From the NCBI RefSeq assembly GCF_003148495.1, contig NZ_QGGH01000001.1, positions 1,632,347 to 1,696,346 on the forward strand: DNA of 64,000 bases. Reading direction: 5' to 3'. The notes under the pieces were generated by a model that was given only the letters and a program-made list of their open reading frames with translations, did not search any database and had not been told where the DNA came from. Both the position numbers and the translations under genes were made by a program. The stretch's first letter is position 1; each line of letters opens with the position of its first letter. The DNA comes from Mesorhizobium loti. GTDB taxonomy: Bacteria; Pseudomonadota; Alphaproteobacteria; Rhizobiales; Rhizobiaceae. Below, piece by piece: positions 36,118 to 43,534 of this stretch.

Positions 36118-37122
36118 TCAGTTCGCCGCTTGCGCCTTCAGCGCGCGCAAGATCCGTTCGGGCGTGATCGGCAGCGTGTCGATGCGCACGCCGATGGCGT
36201 CGAAGACGGCATTGGCGACGGCGGGGATTTGCGGGTTGGCGCACATTTCGCCCGGTCCTTTGGCGCCATAGGGGCCGTCGGCGGAGGGACGCTCCAGCAC
36301 GATGATTTCGGTCTCGGCGAGGTCGCCGGGGCCGGGCATGAGATACTGGTTGAAGTCGGTGCCGCCATGGTCCCGGTTGGGATAGTAGGGCTCGGTCGTC
36401 TCGTAGAGTGCGTGGCTGATGCCCATCCAGGAGCCACCAACCAGCTGCTGCTCAACCATTTTCGGGTTCAGCGCACGGCCGATCTCGAAGACGTTCTTGA
36501 CCGTCAGTACTGTGACTTCGCCGGTCTCGTCGTCGACCTCGACCTCGGCCACGGTGCAGGCATGCGCGTAGCAGGTCGATGGCTTCATCGCACCGGTTTC
36601 CTTCTCCGGATAGGAGCGCGGGATCAGGAACATGCCGCGGCCGGAAATCGAGCGGCCGCGCTTGAAATGTGCCGACAGCGCGACATCGAAGATCGAGATC
36701 GATTTCTGCGGCGCGCCCTTGACCAGGATGTTGCCCTGGCCGTCGGTTTCGAGGTCGGAGGCATTCACCTCCAGCTCCTCGGCGGCCACTTCCAGCATCA
36801 CCTGGCGGGCTTCCCTGGCCGCCTGGATGACGGCGTTGCCGGCGCGGTGCGTGCCGCGCGAGGCGAAGGTGCCCATGCAGTGCGGGCCGGTGTCGGTGTC
36901 GGCAGTGTCGACGACGACGCGGTCGGTCGGCACGCCGATCGTCTCGGCGCAGATTTGCGCCATGATCTGCTTCATGCCCTGGCCGAGATCGACCGATGAC
37001 AGCGTCACCATGAAATTGCCGGTCGGCGTCGAATGCACCAGCGCCTGCGTCGGGTCGCCGCCGAGGTTCATGCCTGTGGGGTAGTTGATCGCGGCGACGC
37101 CGCGTCCACGCCGGATCGCCAT
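36118..37122 (-). CDS. Xanthine-dehydrogenase-family molybdopterin subunit, C-terminal half
   Basis: 334 residues covering the second half of a molybdenum-hydroxylase large subunit. The active-site loop GAKGPGE (near residues 286-292) with its catalytic Glu, and the GQGMKQI and ASRGTHRAGN segments, are intact. It begins one base after the stop of the N-terminal half gene, in another frame, with AAGGGAG just upstream as a ribosome-binding site. The split resembles NdhL/NdhM of the nicotinate dehydrogenase of Eubacterium barkeri, which has the order FAD, FeS, L, M. A frameshift is the alternative explanation. Confidence 0.85.
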   Translation of the reverse strand: MAIRRGRGVAAINYPTGMNLGGDPTQALVHSTPTGNFMVTLSSVDLGQGMKQIMAQICAETIGVPTDRVVVDTADTDTGPHCMGTFASRGTHRAGNAVIQAAREARQVMLEVAAEELEVNASDLETDGQGNILVKGAPQKSISIFDVALSAHFKRGRSISGRGMFLIPRSYPEKETGAMKPSTCYAHACTVAEVEVDDETGEVTVLTVKNVFEIGRALNPKMVEQQLVGGSWMGISHALYETTEPYYPNRDHGGTDFNQYLMPGPGDLAETEIIVLERPSADGPYGAKGPGEMCANPQIPAVANAVFDAIGVRIDTLPITPERILRALKAQAAN

Positions 37123-37123
37123 C

Positions 37124-38491
37124 TCAAGCTCCCTTCACGTAGGAGGACATCGCCATGAATTTTTCCGCCACCGGCCAGTTGGCGGCGCGCGAGGCTTCCT
37201 GCATGCATTCGATCAGCGCCGCACCCTCGGTCGGCTGGCGATGCGCCTTCATGTCGCCGTCGCGATAGGCGTTGATGAAGCGGAATTCGAGCGGGTCCAT
37301 GCCGATCAGCCGCGCCAGCTTATCCATCTGCACCTCCAGCGCGAAGTCACCGATGGTGACGCCGAAGCCGCGCATGGCGGAGGAGGGCGTGCGGTTGGTG
37401 TAGACGCAATAAGTGTCGATCCAGACATTGGGGATGGTGTAGGGGCCGGGATAGTGCCCCGCACCCTTCTGCGCGCCATAGGGCGAGTGGCGCGAATAGG
37501 CGCCGGCATCGGTATAGCCGGTGACCTTGCGCGCGACGATGCGGCCGTCGCTCATGACGCCGTCCTTGATGACGACCTTTTCGGCCGCGCGGGGTGACGA
37601 TATCTGCATCTCCTCCTCGCGGCTGTAGATAAAACAGACCGGTCGCCCGGTTAATTTTGCGCCGAGGATGGCGATGGGCTCGACGATCACGTCGACCTTG
37701 CCGCCAAAGCCGCCGCCGACGGTGCCGCCGACGAAATGCAATTTGCTGCCGGGCATCTGCAGAATGATCGAGGTGTTGTCGAGGGTGAAGAACATCGCCT
37801 GCGTGTTGGTGTAGCAGGTGAAGCGGTCATTGCCCTCGGGCGCCACGACGCAACCGGTGGTCTCGGTCGGCGCGTGTTCGATCGGCGAGGACTGGTAGCT
37901 CTGCTCCAGCACATGGTCCGCGCCGGCGAAGCCCGCCTCGACATCGCCGAAGCGCACCTTGCGGCACTCGCCGCTGTCATAGAGGTAGTAATTCTGGCCG
38001 TGATATTCGTTGACCAGCGGCGCGCCTGGTTTCAGCGCCTCTTCCATATCGAAGACGGCAGGCAACACTTCGTAGTCGACCTTGACCTTGGCGGCGGCCT
38101 CTTGTGCCGCGCGCTCGGTCTCGGCCAGCACCGCCACCACGGCCTCGCCCTTCCAGCGCACCTTGCCATCGGCCAGCACGGTCTCGTCCTCCGGCCCGAT
38201 CTGAATCAGGATCAGGATGGTGTAGACGTTGTGCGGCACGTCCTTGGCGGTCAGAATTTTCACCACACCCGGATGCTTTTCCGCTTCCGACGTGTCGATC
38301 GAGCGGATGCGGGCATGGTGATGCGGGCTGCGCACCATCTTCAGGTGCAGCATGCCGGGGAAATTGCGGTCGGCGAAAAAGGCGGTCTTGCCGGTGACAT
38401 GGCCGGGCGAATCCGAGCGCGGCCTTGGCTGGCCGATCTCGTGCAGGTCATCCTTGCGGACATCGGCGAAGTAGCTCTTGCGCAGTTGCAT
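37124..38491 (-). CDS. Xanthine-dehydrogenase-family molybdopterin subunit, N-terminal half
   Basis: 455 residues. It has the molybdopterin-subunit N-terminal domain (GKTAFFADRNFPGMLHLKMVRSP) and the first cofactor domain (GGGFGGKVDV, and SAMRGFGV near residue 370). Binding of the Mo-molybdopterin needs the C-terminal half encoded next. It ends YVKGA, with its TGA one base before the ATG of the partner gene. In the transcription order it follows the FeS and FAD subunit genes. Confidence 0.88.
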   Translation of the reverse strand: MQLRKSYFADVRKDDLHEIGQPRPRSDSPGHVTGKTAFFADRNFPGMLHLKMVRSPHHHARIRSIDTSEAEKHPGVVKILTAKDVPHNVYTILILIQIGPEDETVLADGKVRWKGEAVVAVLAETERAAQEAAAKVKVDYEVLPAVFDMEEALKPGAPLVNEYHGQNYYLYDSGECRKVRFGDVEAGFAGADHVLEQSYQSSPIEHAPTETTGCVVAPEGNDRFTCYTNTQAMFFTLDNTSIILQMPGSKLHFVGGTVGGGFGGKVDVIVEPIAILGAKLTGRPVCFIYSREEEMQISSPRAAEKVVIKDGVMSDGRIVARKVTGYTDAGAYSRHSPYGAQKGAGHYPGPYTIPNVWIDTYCVYTNRTPSSAMRGFGVTIGDFALEVQMDKLARLIGMDPLEFRFINAYRDGDMKAHRQPTEGAALIECMQEASRAANWPVAEKFMAMSSYVKGA

Positions 38492-38504
38492 TCTTTTTGT
38501 CCCC

Positions 38505-38987
38505 TCAAGCCGCGTTCTGCGAGTTGGACCGCGCGGCGGTCAGCACCGCCTGGATGATCGGCTCGTAGCCAGTGCAGCGGCAGATGTTGCCTGACAGCGC
38601 CTCGACCACCTCATCGCGGCTCGGATTGGGCGTGTGGTCGAGCAGCACCTTGGCCGCCATGATCATGCCGGGCGTGCAGAAGCCGCATTGCGTGGCGAAC
38701 GTGTCGAGGAAGGCGCGCTGCAAGGGATGCAAGACGCCGCTTTCCGAAAGGCCTGATGTCGTGCTGATGGTCGCCCCGTTGCAGGTCTCGGCCAGTGTCA
38801 GGCAGGAGAGCCGGAGTTCGCCGTCGATGATGACCGAACAGGCACCGCAAGTGCCCTGATGGCAGCCGCCTTTCGGCGAGGTGTCGCCGATCTTGTCGCG
38901 CAAGGCGTGCAGCAACGTCGTGCCGCTGTCGACGAATTCGGCCTTGTCAGAACCGTTGAGCGTGAATTGGACCGGGACCTTTGCCAT
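38505..38987 (-). CDS. Molybdenum hydroxylase 2Fe-2S subunit
   Basis: 160 residues with two [2Fe-2S] sites. The N-terminal plant-ferredoxin-type site has Cys42, Cys47, Cys50 and Cys62, and the C-terminal helical site has Cys101, Cys104, Cys136 and Cys138 (CGFC and CRC). This small subunit transfers electrons from the Mo centre to the FAD subunit. It ends 13 bases before the large-subunit gene. Confidence 0.94.
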   Translation of the reverse strand: MAKVPVQFTLNGSDKAEFVDSGTTLLHALRDKIGDTSPKGGCHQGTCGACSVIIDGELRLSCLTLAETCNGATISTTSGLSESGVLHPLQRAFLDTFATQCGFCTPGMIMAAKVLLDHTPNPSRDEVVEALSGNICRCTGYEPIIQAVLTAARSNSQNAA

Positions 38988-39047
38988 GTTTTCCTCCCAG
39001 CGCGCCTGCCCGAACCATCGGACAGACGCGCGCCCCCGAACGAAATA

Positions 39048-39842
39048 TTATGCGAGCAGCAGCCGGCCGAGATGGACCGGCAGGACTTCATTGCGATACC
39101 AGGCGCTGGCAATCGGATCGGTGATCGGCGAGGTGCCATCCCTGGCTGCGGCTAAAGCCGGCGCGATGCTGTCCTTGGTCAAGCTACGACCGGTCAGCGC
39201 TTTTTCGGCTGCTATGGCGCGCATTGGCCGATCGGCCATGCAGCCAAGTGCAATCCGTGCCGAAGACACGGTGCCGTCCGGCGACCGTTCCAGAACGCTG
39301 GCGATGCTGAGCACCGAGACGCCCTTGGGCTTGACCCTCGACACTTTCAGGAAGCGGAAACTGTCGGCCTTCGGAAGCGTGAAGCTCACGGAAGTGACGA
39401 TGGCGCGGCTGCCGTCCCGATTGGCCAGGAAGGTCTCGATCGGTGTGTCGCCGTCATCGGTGCTGATCGTGGCGTCGAGCGCCAGCAGGGCAACAGCGAA
39501 ATCGCCATAGGGAGCCGGGGCAAAAAGATTGCCGCCGACGGTCGCCATGTTGCGGATCGCCGGGCCACCGACGGCGCGGGCGGCCTTGGCAAGTGCATCG
39601 AGGTCCGGATGGTGGGCGATCGCCGCCATGGTCACCGAAGCGCCGATGCGGACTTTGTCGCCGGCAACAGCGATGGTGGACAGAGACGGCTCGGTCGACC
39701 TGATAAGGCCGGAAACCGAAACATCGCCTTCATTGGCCGCGCGGACCACGAGCGTGCCGCCACCGAGATAGCGTGTGCCAGCGGCTTTTAGCGCCGCGTT
39801 GGCGTCCTTCACCGTTGCGTAAGTCTGCAGTGCTAGCGCCAT
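39048..39842 (-). CDS. Molybdenum hydroxylase FAD-binding subunit
   Basis: 264 residues. FAD-binding motifs LGGGT (about 26-30) and ATVGGNL mark the CoxM-type medium subunit. It carries electrons from the FeS subunit to the acceptor. Located between the SRPBCC protein and the FeS subunit in the operon. Confidence 0.92.
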   Translation of the reverse strand: MALALQTYATVKDANAALKAAGTRYLGGGTLVVRAANEGDVSVSGLIRSTEPSLSTIAVAGDKVRIGASVTMAAIAHHPDLDALAKAARAVGGPAIRNMATVGGNLFAPAPYGDFAVALLALDATISTDDGDTPIETFLANRDGSRAIVTSVSFTLPKADSFRFLKVSRVKPKGVSVLSIASVLERSPDGTVSSARIALGCMADRPMRAIAAEKALTGRSLTKDSIAPALAAARDGTSPITDPIASAWYRNEVLPVHLGRLLLA

Positions 39843-39855
39843 GGCTTGGCTCCTG

Positions 39856-40299
39856 TCAGCTCTGGCCGGCGAAATGGCTTTTCAGCGCGTTGAAGCCGCC
39901 CTGGAAGACATTGGTGCCCATGCCCTCGGCCAGCTTGTCGGCTTCCTCGGGCGCGGCATCGAAACTGGCGGTCCATTCGGCATAGGTGCGGTCGCCATCG
40001 GTGACACGCCGCAACTGCAGCGTTGCCTTGTGATTGGTAAGCGGCTGCGGCGTCTCCAGGATGGAATAGCTGACGAGGAAATTCTGATCGGAGAAGTCGA
40101 GCAGTTTTTCACGGATGCGAGCGCCGCTGGCGAGCTGGAAGTTGCGCACGCTGCCGATCGTCGAGGCGTCCTTGCCGTCCTCGATATGGCTTTCGACCAT
40201 GCGCGGATGCCAGCCTGGCAGTCCGTTGAAGTCGCGTATGCGCGCCCAGACCTTTTCGACCGGCGCGTCGATGACGCTGGAGATGGTGACTTTGGCCAT
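39856..40299 (-). CDS. SRPBCC-family protein, CoxG-like position
   Basis: 147 residues, START/Bet v1-like fold with the typical opening VTISSVIDAPVEKVW. A hydrophobic cavity protein; in cox operons a similar SRPBCC protein (CoxG) anchors the dehydrogenase to the membrane. Here it is the first gene of the operon, 13 bases from the FAD subunit gene. Its function as CoxG-like is inferred from position and fold, not from sequence identity. Confidence 0.82.
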   Translation of the reverse strand: MAKVTISSVIDAPVEKVWARIRDFNGLPGWHPRMVESHIEDGKDASTIGSVRNFQLASGARIREKLLDFSDQNFLVSYSILETPQPLTNHKATLQLRRVTDGDRTYAEWTASFDAAPEEADKLAEGMGTNVFQGGFNALKSHFAGQS

Positions 40300-40575
40300 T
40301 CAAATCTTCCCTTGCAAAAACGATCCGGTGCAAGGGTAGGCCGGCCACTTCAACGGCGCTTATCAATGCGTCTTGAGCGCGTATCAAGGAGTCTGAAAAA
40401 GGGTCGACCTCCGGATTTCTTTCCTTGCCACCCTTCAAGATGCATCAAGCCTTTGATTGCGCCGTTTGCCAGCAGCGATTGTAGGCTGCTGGCTCTGTTT
40501 TGCGCCAAGCTACCTCTCGCGGCGCATCCACCTGGCTAGAAAGGGGCGGTGCTATAGACCGCCCCTTTCTGGACC

Positions 40576-40893
40576 TCAGTTCCGGCAGTTGGGACTGACA
40601 GGGTCATACAGTCGTGGGCTCACCCCGAGACACTTGGACGTCGACTCGGCGCCGGCGTTCCCGATGGTCCCTGCCTGGACAGGGTCCACCATGGCTTTAG
40701 CGACGAATGAAGTCGCCGGGTCACCCCAGGTATCGAAGTCGCCATTGTCGGCACGTAGACTGTGAACGCCGACGAAGGGGGCGGTATTCGAGTAGGCGGC
40801 TTCGCTCACGATCGAGTTCGCCAAAAGGCCGAACACTACAAGTGAAACCGTACGAGTGGTGCGAGTATTCTGGTTAGAAGCAAAGTACAACAT
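40576..40893 (-). CDS. Small secreted protein of unknown family
   Basis: 105 residues; family not recognised. Strong ribosome-binding site AAAGGAGGT just before ATG 40893. Residues 12-32 form a Sec-type signal peptide after TRTTR (hydrophobic SLVVFGLLANSIV), with a likely cleavage after SEA, leaving a mature ~73-residue protein with two cysteines (CLGVSPRLYDPVSPNC) that could form a disulphide near the C terminus. It lies in the lower-GC island, divergent from the BTAD regulator. It could be a product, target or immunity-type protein of the locus; function unknown. Confidence 0.7.
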   Translation of the reverse strand: MLYFASNQNTRTTRTVSLVVFGLLANSIVSEAAYSNTAPFVGVHSLRADNGDFDTWGDPATSFVAKAMVDPVQAGTIGNAGAESTSKCLGVSPRLYDPVSPNCRN

Positions 40894-40918
40894 GTCAACC
40901 TCCTTTTATTAGTTATTG

Positions 40919-40938
40919 GTCTCTCGTGATTGAGAGAC
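40919..40938 (-). promoter_or_regulatory. Hairpin upstream of the small secreted protein gene
   Basis: GTCTCTC (40919-40925) and GAGAGAC (40932-40938) form a perfect stem with a six-base loop. It lies 26-45 bases before the start of the secreted-protein gene and in the divergent region shared with the regulator. It may be a 5'-UTR hairpin or an operator. Confidence 0.45.
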
Positions 40939-41114
40939 TGCATGGAGGTTACGAACGGGTCCGGAGCCTTCCGTGAAAAAAAGAAGCCCCGATCGTGAAA
41001 ACTCGAAACCGGAAATTCTGATTTGACGGGCGGTGGCTGTCGGAAAAGGACTGGAGACCCAAGACGTGATACATGATATTGAGCTAAATTACACGATGTG
41101 AGGCGTCGTGACCT

Positions 41115-43112
41115 ATGGTCGGAGCAACTGAACCAGACACGCGGCCGTACCTAAAGTTGCTGGGCAGAGTTGCCTTGCACGATTGCGACGGGCGCGACCT
41201 GACTCCGAAATCCCGAAGGTCTGTCTGCTTACTCGCTTTTCTGGCGCTGCAGCGCGATGGGCAAGCCACGCGAGAGAAAATCTGCGGATTGCTATGGAGT
41301 GGCAGAGGTGACGAACAAGCGCGCGACTCGCTTCGCCAAACCTTGGCCGACCTCAGACGCACATTAGGAGCAAGAGCCAAACAGCTCCTTCGAGCCACAA
41401 GAGACACGATTGGAATCGAGCTGGGAGAACTCCGCGTCGATGTGCGGATAGTCGAACAGATGTTGGCCCAAGGGAACCCCGAAGCAATCCTCTTTGCGGC
41501 GGACCATTGGGATGGTGGACTCTTGGAGGGCCTGCTTTCTCCGGACCCCGAATTCGACGCCTGGCTGAGCATCGAGCGGACGTACATAACAGAAATTTTC
41601 GTGCGTTCGGCTGACGTGGCTCTTGCGGTCGCCGTTCGAACGGGATGCGAGCCGGACCTTCACAAACTGGCGGAGTATCTCATTCGAATTGAGCCAACAA
41701 ACGAGGCTGCCCACTCGGCTTTGATTGGATGGGCGCTAGACAAAGGCAATGCATCCGCAGCACTTCGACGCTATGAGGCATGCCGCGAGGCATTTAGACG
41801 TGATCTTGATTCCGAGCCCCCATTGGCTTTACGGCGGCTCGCCGAAGCCGCGCAGAATCCCCAGCGCGAAGCTTTGAGCCGACAGGCGTCAGGCCGGTCA
41901 TTGACTTGCCGGCGGCTGCCTTCCGTAGCGTTGATTGCCAGGCCACCAGTAGGGCCGCCGGAGTTTACCAACGGGCTCGCTGGTTTCCTGTTTGAGGAGC
42001 TGGTGGGTGCATTGGGACGATCGCACAGTCTTGCGTTGTTGCTCCCAACGCACCCCGACGAACGCCTCGATGCGACTTACACGCTCACAATGAATATGTG
42101 GGTCGACGAAAGGCGGCTGCAGGCTTCTTTCAGATTGAGCAGGAACATCGATCGGACGCATCTCCTTTCGGAGCGAATGGACAATGAAAACCTGGGCATT
42201 GTTGCAGAGTCGCTGGCCGATTTGGATCGGATTGTCAGTCACGTTGAATACGCAATCGCCACCGACCATCGTCAGGCAGCCAAAGAACTAGAGGACGCTT
42301 ACAGTCTATGGCTGAATGCCGACCAACTAACCGAAAGTTTTCGTCCCGCAGATCTCGCTAGCGCTGTCTCAATGTTGCATCGAGCCGCCGCGCTGGACTC
42401 GGGATTTTCTCGCCCAATCGCAGGACTCGCTTCCATTCAACTTTCTTACCCTATGGCAAATCCCGGCAACGAGGCCACGCCACAATCGTTTAGCGAGGCG
42501 CTCGCATTGGCGAAGAATGCAGTGGCGATCGATCCATGGGACGCCAGGAACCACGGAGTTCTAGGATGGGCTTATTATCGCACGGGCCTTTACACTCAAG
42601 GTGAAAGGGAGTTCAGACGCGCGGTCGAGCTTGATCCCTGTGATCCTTTGGTATTGATTGCCGCGTCTGAGGGCCTTGCTTACAGCGGTGACGCAAATGC
42701 GGCCGTCAAGTATGCCGAAAGGGCGTTTCTGCTTCATCCTGCCGCGCCCGACTTTTTCCACTGCTTCGGACTTCAGGCATTTGCCATACTCGGGGCCTAC
42801 GAACGAGCCCTTTTTCACGGCTCGGCACTGCGGTCATTCGGATTGGCCGAGCCCCTTGCTTGGAATGCATTCGCGTTGGCCAAAAGCGCACGCCACGACG
42901 AAGCTCGCGCATCCACGGTTGCATTCCTGCAGGTAGTTGAAAATCATTGGGGAGGCGCGTGCAATTTTAGCCCTGCTGCTGCGCTGAAGTGGTTGGATCA
43001 GATCATCCTTGTGGCTGACCGGCACAGACGCGAGGAGTTTCTCGCCTGCATTGCCACACTTCTCACAGAGGTCACAGGTTCTCCGATGCCGATTACTACT
43101 TACACCCCATAA
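41115..43112 (+). CDS. SARP/BTAD-type transcriptional regulator with C-terminal TPR region
   Basis: 665 residues. N terminus: OmpR/SARP-type winged helix (YLKLLGRVALHDCDGRDL, LLAFLALQRDG, LWSGRGDEQARDSLRQTLADLR; ~1-95). A bacterial transcriptional activator domain follows (~96-245: FDAWLSIER, YEACREAFRRDLDSEPPLAL). The middle part resembles the TolB-like region found in such regulators, and residues ~440-600 have TPR repeats (GVLGWAYYRTGLYTQGEREFRRAVELDP). Expected to activate the neighbouring genes. Its 3' end overlaps the convergent precursor gene by 17 bases. Confidence 0.85.
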   Translation: MVGATEPDTRPYLKLLGRVALHDCDGRDLTPKSRRSVCLLAFLALQRDGQATREKICGLLWSGRGDEQARDSLRQTLADLRRTLGARAKQLLRATRDTIGIELGELRVDVRIVEQMLAQGNPEAILFAADHWDGGLLEGLLSPDPEFDAWLSIERTYITEIFVRSADVALAVAVRTGCEPDLHKLAEYLIRIEPTNEAAHSALIGWALDKGNASAALRRYEACREAFRRDLDSEPPLALRRLAEAAQNPQREALSRQASGRSLTCRRLPSVALIARPPVGPPEFTNGLAGFLFEELVGALGRSHSLALLLPTHPDERLDATYTLTMNMWVDERRLQASFRLSRNIDRTHLLSERMDNENLGIVAESLADLDRIVSHVEYAIATDHRQAAKELEDAYSLWLNADQLTESFRPADLASAVSMLHRAAALDSGFSRPIAGLASIQLSYPMANPGNEATPQSFSEALALAKNAVAIDPWDARNHGVLGWAYYRTGLYTQGEREFRRAVELDPCDPLVLIAASEGLAYSGDANAAVKYAERAFLLHPAAPDFFHCFGLQAFAILGAYERALFHGSALRSFGLAEPLAWNAFALAKSARHDEARASTVAFLQVVENHWGGACNFSPAAALKWLDQIILVADRHRREEFLACIATLLTEVTGSPMPITTYTP

Positions 43113-43419
43113 TTGTCACGAAACCCAGCTCTCGCAGGTATTTTTTTAAGCCTCCTTTGCTCTCATTCACCACTGGTATCACGATATGCACGACAGACTT
43201 TTTGTCTCGGACAACCTTTATCGTCAAATCAGCCAACTGCGACGGTTTTATATCGGCTTGCTCCAAGAAGAGGTTTGGGTTCTCGGCGAACTTGTCGAAT
43301 TCAGCTTTGTCAGTAGCGGCTCGATAAATAAGTTCCCCTACTTTCAGGCAGGCCGTTGAGTTGGCTTTAAAAGTTAGCGACTTGCTGCCCTTTGCGGCAG
43401 GAATGGTCCGGAGTCGCAT
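43096..43419 (-). CDS. Candidate NHLP-type RiPP precursor peptide
   Basis: 107 residues with a strong ribosome-binding site (AAGGAGGT) before ATG 43419. Residues ~26-82 resemble nitrile-hydratase-type leader peptides: a helix KVGELIYRAATDKAEFDKFAENP, an acidic middle, then IKVVRDKKSVVHIVIP. A KGG at 88-90 offers a double-glycine cleavage point, leaving a 17-residue candidate core, positions 91-107, ending T-I-M-G-C-K. The core has one Cys and one Thr as possible azoline/thiazole sites. It is divergent from the YcaO gene 115 bases away. The leader match is by pattern only. Confidence 0.6.
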   Translation of the reverse strand: MRLRTIPAAKGSKSLTFKANSTACLKVGELIYRAATDKAEFDKFAENPNLFLEQADIKPSQLADLTIKVVRDKKSVVHIVIPVVNESKGGLKKYLRELGFVTIMGCK

Positions 43420-43534
43420 CTCATACCTCCTTGGTAAGCTTTCAAGCTTCCGTAAGTCCAGAATGAATGGCTCAGAGTAATTTAGGGGACTCTAACACGT
43501 AAGGCTGTCGGCACAAAGAGGGCGTACTGAACCG
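43420..43534. promoter_or_regulatory. Shared divergent promoter region of precursor and YcaO genes
   Basis: This 115-bp AT-richer stretch separates the starts of the precursor and the YcaO gene. It contains an AAGCTTGAAAGCTT-like repeat (43436-43449, minus strand) but no clear paired promoter. The two genes are likely co-controlled by the BTAD regulator, which is an inference from position. Confidence 0.4.

Noticed and set aside
36118..37122. Treating the large-subunit split as a pseudogene
   Set aside because: Both halves keep active-site motifs, the second has its own ribosome-binding site, and a functional split with the same order is known in nicotinate dehydrogenase; frameshift remains possible but is not preferred.
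33217..40299. Calling the Mo-hydroxylase operon a carbon monoxide dehydrogenase
   Set aside because: The large subunit has the xanthine-dehydrogenase-type AMRGFG segment, not the CODH form I loop with Cys; only the accessory genes are cox-like.
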